From: Hyphomicrobiales bacterium
Lineage (GTDB): Bacteria; Pseudomonadota; Alphaproteobacteria; Rhizobiales; Hyphomicrobiaceae
DNA length: 5,249 nucleotides
Reading direction: 5' to 3'
Assembly (NCBI GenBank): GCA_017304275.1
Contig: JAFKKW010000487.1
Span: 3,680 to 8,928 of the forward strand
The position numbers were made by a program, and so were the translations under genes. The notes below the pieces were generated by a model. That model was not told the origin of the DNA, did no database searches, and was given only the letters and a program-made list of their open reading frames with translations. Below are positions 1 to 5,249 of the stretch, piece by piece (position 1 is the stretch's first letter; each line of letters starts with the position of its first letter).

Positions 1-2
1 TG

Positions 3-200
3 CTCGCCGCGGACTCGAACGATGACTTCGTCTCCGCCGTGCGCGCGCTCGACCGTGTTCTGCTATCCGGGCAGTACGTCATCCCGCTATTCTTCCCGCC
101 GGCCCAGTGGGTCGCCTCATGGAACCGCCTCGCGCATCCCGGCAGAATGCCCCTCTTCGGATTCAACCTCGACACCTGGTGGGTCCGGCCACGCAATTGA
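3..200 (+). CDS. ABC transporter solute-binding protein, family 5 (peptide/YejA-like), C-terminal end only
   Basis: This is the 3' end of a gene that begins left of the window; 65 codons and the TGA stop are visible. The product would be the periplasmic substrate-binding subunit of an ABC importer, delivering oligopeptides or a similar ligand to inner-membrane permeases. Visible sequence: an Ala-Leu-Asp-Arg-Val-Leu-Leu block near residue 19, a hydrophobic strand (QYVIPLFFPPAQWVASWNRL), and the terminal LFGFNLDTWWVRPRN. Known of the family: YejA/OppA-like family 5 binding proteins usually end with this order of elements (ALDRVLL, then a tyrosine-rich IP strand, then W-N-R/K, then a closing D/E-TWW). 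The frame is open from the first complete codon. The adenylate-forming gene follows 24 bases downstream, which suggests one transcript. Ligand specificity cannot be judged from the tail. Dipeptide, oligopeptide, opine or glycoside ligands are all possible. Confidence 0.82.
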   Translation, partial: LAADSNDDFVSAVRALDRVLLSGQYVIPLFFPPAQWVASWNRLAHPGRMPLFGFNLDTWWVRPRN

Positions 201-224
201 CGCCCGAGACACGAAACAAAGACA

Positions 225-1772
225 ATGCACACGCCCCTTTACACACCCTCCCACAATCTGCCCTTCAACATGGCGCGCTATTGCCTTGCCGGCGCAGCCG
301 CCGCGACGCCCGGCAAGCCCGCGCTGATCGTCATCGCCGACGCGAGTGGCGCGCCGGCTGAAATCTGGACCTACGCCGACTTGGAGGACGCCGTGCTGCG
401 CACGGCGGGTGCGTTGCACGCCATGGGTCTTGCCGCAGGCGATCGCGTCATGATCCGGCTGGACAACACGAGCGCCTACGCGATCCTCTTTTTCGGCGCC
501 ATCGCCGCAGGTCTCGTCGCGCTGCCAGCCTCGAGCCAGCTCACCGACCGCGAGGCCCTGTTCCTGCTCGAAGACAGCACCGCCGCGGCCCTTGCTGCGC
601 CCTCCCCTCTCTCCTTGGGGGCAAGGGTCGGGGAGGGTTTCCCCCAACCTCTCCTGCTTACGCCCGACGACATCGCACGCATGATGCGCGAGGGGCCTCG
701 CATTGATTATGCCCCGACGCGCGCGGAGGACCCGGCGTTCCTCATCTACACCTCCGGCACCACCGCCAATCCGAAAGGCGTCCTTCACGCGCAACGCGTC
801 GCCGTGGGCCGACGTCCGATGTATCAGGGCTGGTACGGCATCACGATGGAGGATCGCGTGCTGCATGCCGGCGCCTTCAATTGGACCTTCACGCTCGGCG
901 TCGGCCTGACCGATCCCTGGGCCAACGGCGCCACCGCCATCGTCTACACCGGCGAGAAGGACCCGGCGCGATGGCCCGCGCTGATCGACAAAACCGAAGC
1001 GACCTTGTTCGCGGGCGTGCCCGGCGTTTTCCGCCAGATCCTTAAGTACGCTGACCTGACGCTGTCATCCATGCCGACGCTGCGCCACGCTCTGATGGCG
1101 GGCGAGGCGCCGCCGCCGGGATTGTTCGAGGACTGGACGGCGACCACCGGCACGCCCCTCTACGAGGGGCTCGGCATGAGCGAGATCTCGACCTACATCT
1201 CGACCGGCCCCGACGTGCCGAGAAAGCCCGGTACGGTCGGCAAGGCACAGCCCGGCCGGCGCGTCGCCATTCTCGCCCCGGACGGCACCGGCGCGCCGTT
1301 GCCTCCTGACGCCGAAGGCCTCATCGCCGTGCATCGCTCCGATCCGGGTTTGATGCTCGGCTACTGGAACCGTCCCGGCGAGCAGGCCGACATCGTGCGC
1401 GGCGAATGGTTCGCGGGCGGCGACATCGGCCGCATGGACACCGACGGCTACATCGCGCACCTCGGCCGCAACAACGAGGTCATGAAAGCGCTCGGCTATC
1501 GCGTGTCACCGATGGAGGTGGAGGCCGTGCTGGCCGCCCATCCCGACATTGCAGAGGTCGCCTGCGCCGAGGTCGCCGTGCGGGCCGACGTGCACGTCGT
1601 CGGCGCGTTCATCGTGCTCAAGCCCGGCGCCACGCCGGACGCCACGGACATCCGCTCTTTCGCCGCCGAACGCCTCGCCGCCTACAAATGCCCGCGCGAG
1701 ATCCGCTTCGTGGATGCCCTTCCCCGCACCGCCAACGGCAAGATCAAGCGCGCCGCCCTCGTCAGCTCCTGA
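225..1772 (+). CDS. Class I adenylate-forming enzyme (AMP-dependent acyl-CoA synthetase/ligase), substrate unknown
   Basis: The complete protein is 515 residues, normal for acyl- or aryl-CoA ligases (about 500-550). It would activate a carboxylic acid with ATP to an acyl-AMP and then, most likely, transfer it to CoA in the cytoplasm. Seen in order: the family-typical FNMARYCLAGAA start (residues 14-25), the A3 phosphate-binding loop YTSGTTANPKG (175-185), A5 YEGLGMSE (313-320), A7 EWFAGGDIG (394-402) with the ribose-binding Asp400, A8 GRNNEVMKALGYRVSP (414-429), and A10 PRTANGKIKR (500-509) with the expected catalytic Lys506. Oddities: Ala181 replaces the usual Gly in A3, and Asn417 sits at the usual Asp/Lys domain-hinge position. 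A palindromic repeat-like stretch encodes linker residues 126-138. Start: ATG 225 is preferred because family homologues carry some residues before the FN-ARYCL block. The next ATG (270) would cut into it. The ribosome-binding site is weak. No carrier-protein or condensation domain is present, so a stand-alone CoA ligase fits better than a peptide-synthetase module. Confidence 0.9.
   Translation: MHTPLYTPSHNLPFNMARYCLAGAAAATPGKPALIVIADASGAPAEIWTYADLEDAVLRTAGALHAMGLAAGDRVMIRLDNTSAYAILFFGAIAAGLVALPASSQLTDREALFLLEDSTAAALAAPSPLSLGARVGEGFPQPLLLTPDDIARMMREGPRIDYAPTRAEDPAFLIYTSGTTANPKGVLHAQRVAVGRRPMYQGWYGITMEDRVLHAGAFNWTFTLGVGLTDPWANGATAIVYTGEKDPARWPALIDKTEATLFAGVPGVFRQILKYADLTLSSMPTLRHALMAGEAPPPGLFEDWTATTGTPLYEGLGMSEISTYISTGPDVPRKPGTVGKAQPGRRVAILAPDGTGAPLPPDAEGLIAVHRSDPGLMLGYWNRPGEQADIVRGEWFAGGDIGRMDTDGYIAHLGRNNEVMKALGYRVSPMEVEAVLAAHPDIAEVACAEVAVRADVHVVGAFIVLKPGATPDATDIRSFAAERLAAYKCPREIRFVDALPRTANGKIKRAALVSS
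600..637. repeat. REP-like palindrome inside the ligase gene
   Basis: A 38-base imperfect palindrome. The outer arms are a perfect 8-base inverted pair, CCCTCCCC at 600-607 and GGGGAGGG at 630-637. The inner arms are CCTTG (613-617) and CAAGG (622-626) around a GGGG loop. Such CCCTC...CCTTGGGGGCAAGGGTCGGGG...GAGGG sequences resemble dispersed intergenic palindromes common in alphaproteobacterial genomes (from general knowledge, not searched). Here it is translated without a stop as roughly PSPLSLGARVGEG, residues 126-138 of the ligase. It lies between the conserved LLEDSTAAALAA and LLLTPDDIA segments, a variable surface linker in this family. Copy number elsewhere in the genome cannot be seen from this window. 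Confidence 0.55.
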
Positions 1773-1811
1773 CCCAAAGCCGACTTCGGTTCCAGGGGTG
1801 CGCACCTATTA

Positions 1812-2028
1812 GTTGGCAAAGCGTTCGAGGCGGCCAAGACAGCACAAGCGCCAGTGCTCATTGCCGGCGGGATCGGTCATTCGACCGCACCGCTGGCTGA
1901 GACGGTGGCCCACAGGTATGCTGGCATCGAGGTTAGAGAGCGTCCGGAAGCGGCGGGCGGGATTGCGGCCCAGCGCAGTCCTGCTGGTACAAGATCCGCT
2001 GATGCAGCGGCGAACAGATGAGAGGGTG
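1812..2028 (+). pseudogene. ydcF: Decayed ydcF/DUF218-family gene remnant
   Basis: Two blocks of one family lie in different frames with the middle lost. Block 1 (1812-1952) reads KAFEAAKTAQAPVLIAGGIG then HSTAPLAETVAHRYAGIEVR, ending ERPEA. This matches E. coli YdcF as I recall it (IPLLISGGIGHST..., then RAEA). Block 2 (1972-2028) is in the next frame and reads SAVLLVQDPLMQRRTDERV, matching YdcF HTAIVVQDPTMQRRTMATF. E. coli has about 45 residues between RAEA and this block, including the DQSTNCGENARF motif. Here only about 20 bases lie between, so an internal deletion with frame change is inferred. The N-terminal part and the C-terminal half of the family are also missing, and frame 1 hits TGA at 2019-2021. 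YdcF-like proteins carry a Rossmann-type DUF218 fold, and E. coli YdcF is reported to bind S-adenosylmethionine. This remnant cannot make one. The 39 bases between the ligase stop and the relic (1773-1811) hold nothing I can name. Confidence 0.8.
2020..2026 (+). promoter_or_regulatory. Ribosome-binding site deciding the tautomerase start at 2033
   Basis: GAGAGGG at 2020-2026 lies 6 bases before the ATG at 2033, a near-ideal Shine-Dalgarno and spacing. It overlaps the alternative in-frame ATG at 2018, so it cannot serve that codon. This favours 2033 over 2018 as the upstream start of the signal-peptide form. The site lies within the tail of the ydcF relic. Confidence 0.55.
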
Positions 2029-2032
2029 TCCG

Positions 2033-2548
2033 ATGCCAGGAAAACGCTTCACACGGCGTGAAACCATTGCTGGGGCAGCTCTCGCGGCGGTTGGAAGTCT
2101 GTCGCCGAGCTTCACCCACGCAGCAGATCCGAAATTAGTTATCGAGGAAAACAACAGCATGCCATTGCTCAGATTTGACATCTATCAAGGCCGTAGCGAC
2201 CAAGAGCTCCAAACGCTGCTCGACACGGCACACCGCGTCATGGTGGAAGCATTCAAGGTGCCGCAGAGGGACCGCTACCAGATCGTCAACGAGCACCGTC
2301 CGTCGCGGATGATCGCTGAAGACACGGGACTGGGTATACCCCGCACCAACCACTTCGTGATGATTCAAATAACGACGCGACCGCGCAGCCGGGAAATGAA
2401 AGAAACATTCTATAAGCGGATGGTTGAGGAGCTGGAGAAACATTGTGGCATTGCGCCATCCGACGTCATGATAAACTTTGTTACGAATACAGATGAAGAT
2501 TGGTCTTTTGGACTCGGTCGCGCACAATTCCTGACCAAGGAGTTGTGA
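2033..2548 (+). CDS. MSAD-like tautomerase-superfamily protein with N-terminal Tat-type signal sequence
   Basis: The product is 171 residues from ATG 2033. Residues 44-171 align without gaps over the part I compared with malonate semialdehyde decarboxylase (MSAD, about 129 residues) of Pseudomonas pavonaceae, recalled from memory. All four MSAD catalytic residues are kept: Pro-1 as Pro44, Asp-37 as Asp80 (VPQRDRYQ), and Arg-73 and Arg-75 as Arg116 and Arg118 (TTRPRS). The EDTGLG and EDWSFGLGRAQFLT blocks are also present. The family uses an N-terminal proline to tautomerise, hydrate or decarboxylate small oxo-acids. Oddity: residues 1-30 (MPGKRFTRRETIAG, then a hydrophobic stretch, then FTHA) look like a twin-arginine signal with a THA|AD peptidase site. 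After cleavage, 13 residues would still precede the proline and block the usual chemistry. The internal ATG at 2159 gives exactly the family's normal 129-residue form starting MPLLRFD. Composition is unlike the neighbours: 2401-2520 is about 44% G+C. The true substrate is unknown; MSAD, hydratase or general tautomerase activity are all possible. Confidence 0.85.
   Translation: MPGKRFTRRETIAGAALAAVGSLSPSFTHAADPKLVIEENNSMPLLRFDIYQGRSDQELQTLLDTAHRVMVEAFKVPQRDRYQIVNEHRPSRMIAEDTGLGIPRTNHFVMIQITTRPRSREMKETFYKRMVEELEKHCGIAPSDVMINFVTNTDEDWSFGLGRAQFLTKEL
2144..2149 (+). promoter_or_regulatory. Putative internal ribosome-binding site for a leaderless-signal tautomerase form (ATG 2159)
   Basis: GAGGAA at 2144-2149 is followed by 9 bases and then ATG-CCA at 2159, encoding Met-Pro at the exact point where family members begin. 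Methionine before proline is normally removed by methionine aminopeptidase, which would expose the catalytic proline amine. The match is good, but purine-rich hexamers also occur by chance. The codons here encode residues 38-39 (Glu-Glu) of the longer form. Confidence 0.4.
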
Positions 2549-2590
2549 GGACATGTGCTGGTTTCTTGCGTTCACGGCATGAATAGCGCG

Positions 2591-2619
2591 CGGCAAGCCC
2601 TATGGAAGCAGGGCTGCCG
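2591..2619. terminator. Imperfect hairpin in the convergent spacer, possible weak bidirectional terminator
   Basis: CGGC-A-AGCCC (2591-2600) pairs with GGGCT-GCCG (2611-2619), giving a 9-pair stem with one bulged A and a 10-base loop. It sits between the tautomerase stop (2548) and the mfd stop (2711, minus strand), where a terminator is expected. No proper T-run follows on either strand; only CTTTCGCT follows on plus. A classical intrinsic terminator is therefore doubtful. The rest of 2549-2710 holds nothing I can identify. Confidence 0.35.
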
Positions 2620-2710
2620 CTTTCGCTCGGGCACCAGCCAATCGCCGTTGATGCGCACGTCCGCTCCTGGCCCCCTAGCAGACCATCGACGGTAGCAGGA
2701 AAGCCGCGTC

Positions 2711-5249
2711 CTACGCCGCCTTCGCCCCCTTGGCGGCGATCTCCGCCAGCGCCGACACGAACCCGCGCACGCCCTTGAACCGCGTCTCCGGCTGGTCCCA
2801 ATCGCCACGGAAGATGAGCTTGTGATCGGGCTGCAGCTTGGCGAGCCCGCGCGAGGCCTGCAGGAACTGCGCGAGCCCCTGCGCATTGGCGAACTGATTG
2901 CGATGGAACGTGACGACCGCGCCCTTCGGCCCCGCGTCCACCTTGGCGATCCCGGCCGCCCGGCAAAGCCCCTTGATCTCCATCACATCGAGCAGATGTC
3001 CGACCTCGGGCGGATAGGTGCCGAAGCGATCGACCAGCTCGGCCGCGAACGCATCGATCTCCGCCCGCGTCTCGAGCGCCGAGAGCCGCCGGTAGAGTCC
3101 CAGCCTGAGTTGCAGGTCGGCGACGTACGTCTCGGGAATGAGCACGGAGATACCGATCGAAATCTCCGGGCTCCACTTGTCGTCGGCTTCGAGGTCGCCG
3201 CCTTTCAGGGCCGCGACCGCCTCTTCCAGCATCGACTGGTAAAGCTCGAAGCCGACCTCGCGAATGTGCCCGGACTGCTCCTCGCCGAGCAGATTGCCCG
3301 CGCCGCGGATATCGAGGTCATGCGAGGCCAGCGAGAACCCCGCCCCCAGCGTATCGAGCGACTGCAGAACCTTGAGCCGCTTCTGCGCGCCTTCGGAGAG
3401 CACCTGTCCCGGCGGCGTGGTGAAATAGGCATACGCACGCCGCTTCGACCGTCCGACGCGGCCGCGGAGCTGATAGAGCGCCGCCAGTCCGAACATGTCC
3501 GCGCGATGCACGATCAGCGTGTTGGCGTTCGGCACGTCGAGGCCCGACTCGACGATCGCCGTCGAGAGCAGCACGTCGTATTGACCCTCGTAGAACGCCG
3601 TCATGATGTCCTCGAGCTCGGACGGCGCGAGTTGCCCATGCGCACGCGCCACCTTGAGGTGCGGCACGGCTTCCGCCAGGAACTCCGCCACCTCGTCGAG
3701 GTCTGAGATGCGCGGCGCCACGTAGTAGGTCTGCCCGCCGCGGTCGCGCTCGCGCTTCAAGGCGTCGATCAGGATCACCGGATCGAATTCCGAGATGTAG
3801 GTGCGTACCGCGAGCCGGTCCACCGGCGGCGTTGTGATGAGCGACAATTCCCGCACGCCCGTCAAAGCCAACTGGAGCGTGCGCGGGATCGGCGTCGCCG
3901 ACAGCGTCAGCACGTGCACGTCCTCGCGCAGTTGCTTCAGCCGCTCCTTGTGCGTCACGCCGAAGTGCTGCTCCTCGTCGATGACGAGCAGGCCCAGCCG
4001 CTGGAACGCGATCTGCTTGCCGAGCAGCGCATGCGTGCCGACCACGATGTCGATGGTGCCGTTCTTGAGACCGTCCTTGACCGCCGTCAGATCCTTCGCC
4101 GCCACGAGCCGCGACGCCTGTGCCGTATTGAGCGGCAACCCCTTGAACCGCTCGTTGACCGTACGCGAATGCTGCCGCGCGAGCAGCGTGGTCGGCACCA
4201 CGATCGCCACTTGCAGTCCGTTCATGGCCGCGACGAACGCCGCCCTCAGCGCCACCTCCGTCTTGCCGAAGCCGACGTCGCCGCACACGAGCCGATCCAT
4301 GGGACGCCCCGACTGCAGATCGGCCAGCACCGCATCGATGCTCGCCGCCTGGTCCTCGGTCTCCTCGTAGGGGAACCGCGCCACTAACTCGTCGTAGGCG
4401 CCGTGCGGGGGCGCCAGCACGGGCGCCTCGCGAAGCTGCCGCAGCGCCGCGATCTTGATCAGCTCGCCTGCCATCTCGCGCAGGCGCTTCTTGAGGCGCG
4501 CCTTGCGCGACTGCCAGGCCACGTCGCCGAGCTTGTCGAGCTGCGTATCGCCGTCGTGAGACCCGTAGCGCGACAAGAGCTCGATGTTCTCGACCGGCAG
4601 GTAGAGCGTATCGCCGCCTGCATATTTCAGCTCGAGACAGTCATGCGGCGCGCCGAGCGCCGTGATGGTCTTGAGCCCATGGAACCGCCCGATGCCATGG
4701 TCCGCATGCACGACGAGATCGCCCACCGACAGGCTCGTCGCTTCCGTCAGCACGTCCGCCGCGCGCTTCGCCTTGCGCCGCGGCCTGACGAGACGGTCGC
4801 CGAGAATGTCCTGCTCGGCAACGACGACCAGCTCCGGCGTCTCGAAGCCTTGCTCGAGCCCGAGCACGGCAAGCCCCGTCACGCCCGGCTCGAGCGCCAG
4901 CGCGTCCGCGTAGCCGTCGACCTTCGCCTGCGCCTTGAGCCCATGGTCGGCGAGCAGCGAGCCCAGCCGCTCCCGCGCGCCGGGCGTCCACGCCGCAACG
5001 ATCACGCGCCGGTGCGAGGCCTGAACCTGCTTGACGTGCGCGACGACGGCGTCGAACACGTTGGCGTCGGGGTTCTGCCGCTCCGCCGCGAACGAGCGGC
5101 CCATGCGCCCGCGCCAGGGCCGTACGCCCTCGCCGTCCGCCATCTCGAACGGCGTCAGCCGCACGACCTTGTGCGCACCGAGCGCCTTGCCCCATTCCTT
5201 CGCGTCCAGGAACATCGTATCTGGCGGCACCGGCTTGTACGGCGGCGCA
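2711..5249 (-). CDS. mfd: Transcription-repair coupling factor Mfd, C-terminal ~845 residues (N-terminus beyond right edge)
   Basis: Mfd is a cytoplasmic DNA translocase that pushes RNA polymerase off lesions and recruits UvrA for nucleotide excision repair. Counting from the GTG codon at 5230, the visible parts in order are as follows. The end of the UvrB-homology and D3 region covers residues 1-150. The RNA polymerase-interacting domain covers about 168-235 (VGDLVVHADHGIGRFHGL). The SF2 translocase has Walker A GDVGFGKTE (317-325), DEEQ box (418-421), SATPIPRT (444-451) and the arginine-finger motif QLRGRVGR (587-594). The TRG translocation motif region covers about 620-660 (LDIRGAGNLLGEEQSG). 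The autoinhibitory D7 domain runs from about 690 to the end. Every key motif is intact. Full-length Mfd is about 1150-1190 residues, so roughly 300 N-terminal residues lie outside. Six further codons are open to the right edge, so the GTG is not the real start. The gene converges on the tautomerase gene with a 162-base spacer. Its promoter is out of view. Confidence 0.98.
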   Translation of the reverse strand, partial: APPYKPVPPDTMFLDAKEWGKALGAHKVVRLTPFEMADGEGVRPWRGRMGRSFAAERQNPDANVFDAVVAHVKQVQASHRRVIVAAWTPGARERLGSLLADHGLKAQAKVDGYADALALEPGVTGLAVLGLEQGFETPELVVVAEQDILGDRLVRPRRKAKRAADVLTEATSLSVGDLVVHADHGIGRFHGLKTITALGAPHDCLELKYAGGDTLYLPVENIELLSRYGSHDGDTQLDKLGDVAWQSRKARLKKRLREMAGELIKIAALRQLREAPVLAPPHGAYDELVARFPYEETEDQAASIDAVLADLQSGRPMDRLVCGDVGFGKTEVALRAAFVAAMNGLQVAIVVPTTLLARQHSRTVNERFKGLPLNTAQASRLVAAKDLTAVKDGLKNGTIDIVVGTHALLGKQIAFQRLGLLVIDEEQHFGVTHKERLKQLREDVHVLTLSATPIPRTLQLALTGVRELSLITTPPVDRLAVRTYISEFDPVILIDALKRERDRGGQTYYVAPRISDLDEVAEFLAEAVPHLKVARAHGQLAPSELEDIMTAFYEGQYDVLLSTAIVESGLDVPNANTLIVHRADMFGLAALYQLRGRVGRSKRRAYAYFTTPPGQVLSEGAQKRLKVLQSLDTLGAGFSLASHDLDIRGAGNLLGEEQSGHIREVGFELYQSMLEEAVAALKGGDLEADDKWSPEISIGISVLIPETYVADLQLRLGLYRRLSALETRAEIDAFAAELVDRFGTYPPEVGHLLDVMEIKGLCRAAGIAKVDAGPKGAVVTFHRNQFANAQGLAQFLQASRGLAKLQPDHKLIFRGDWDQPETRFKGVRGFVSALAEIAAKGAKAA

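Noticed and set aside
117..866. Long open frame on the minus strand opposite the ligase (249 codons)
   Set aside because: It lies wholly antisense to a well-supported adenylating enzyme. Its composition is the Arg/Gly/Ala-rich shadow expected from high-G+C coding DNA, with no recognisable domain.
1778..1793. Small hairpin AGCCG-ACTT-CGGTT after the ligase stop, as a terminator
   Set aside because: It has only five pairs including a wobble and no T-run, so it is too weak to call.
1813..2061. A possible small gene from a TTG start in the ligase-tautomerase gap
   Set aside because: Only its later part (VQDPLMQRRT) resembles a known protein, and its matching first half is in another frame. It is better read as part of the ydcF relic.
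2640..2700. A possible mobile-element or dispersed-repeat scar (ACGTCCGCTCCTGGCCCC) before the mfd stop
   Set aside because: It faintly recalls common alphaproteobacterial intergenic sequence, but I see no terminal inverted repeats, target duplication or transposase fragment in the window.
2481..3176. Minus-strand frame running past the mfd stop into the spacer, as a possible downstream gene
   Set aside because: It overlaps the end of mfd in another frame and has no family signature or ribosome-binding site.
2822..3706. Open plus-strand frame of 294 codons opposite mfd
   Set aside because: It is antisense to intact Mfd motifs and is Arg/Leu/Glu-rich with no family signature, a typical mirror frame of a high-G+C gene.
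3318..4286. Second minus-strand frame of 322 codons within mfd
   Set aside because: It overlaps the Mfd translocase core in another frame. The translation is low-complexity Arg/Ala/Gly, while the Mfd frame carries every conserved motif.

Overview
The window reads as alphaproteobacterial chromosome, most likely from the Hyphomicrobiales (Rhizobiales) group. The reasons are the high G+C of the large genes (about 67% in a stretch I counted in mfd), an Mfd protein with alphaproteobacterial-style sequence, and an oligopeptide-type solute-binding protein tail typical of rhizobia. I assigned families by recognising motifs and by recalled reference sequences, not by database search.

Layout. (1) Positions 3-200, plus strand: the last 65 codons of a family 5 (peptide/YejA-like) ABC transporter solute-binding protein. 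(2) Positions 225-1772, plus strand, 24 bases later: a complete class I adenylate-forming enzyme (acyl-CoA synthetase type), probably in the same operon. A 38-base palindrome at 600-637, resembling intergenic repeats, is read through in frame as protein linker. (3) Positions 1773-2032: no intact gene, but a clear wreck of a ydcF/DUF218 gene. One block is in one frame, a later block is in another, and the middle is missing. (4) Positions 2033-2548, plus strand: a tautomerase-superfamily protein closely resembling malonate semialdehyde decarboxylase (MSAD). All four MSAD catalytic residues are present, but an apparent Tat signal peptide precedes them, which would bury the proline that must be N-terminal. 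An internal ATG at 2159 with its own Shine-Dalgarno-like sequence would restore it. This gene is visibly poorer in G+C. (5) Positions 2549-2710: a short convergent spacer with one imperfect hairpin. (6) Positions 2711-5249, minus strand: the C-terminal three quarters of Mfd, the transcription-repair coupling factor, running off the right edge.

How the parts relate. The transporter tail and the ligase look like an import-and-activate pair for an unidentified acid. The ydcF relic plus the low-G+C tautomerase look like a small accessory insertion or decay zone between that operon and the housekeeping mfd gene. I see no CRISPR array, tRNA, rRNA, intact mobile element or defence system. The most interesting item is the exported-versus-cytoplasmic question for the MSAD-like protein.
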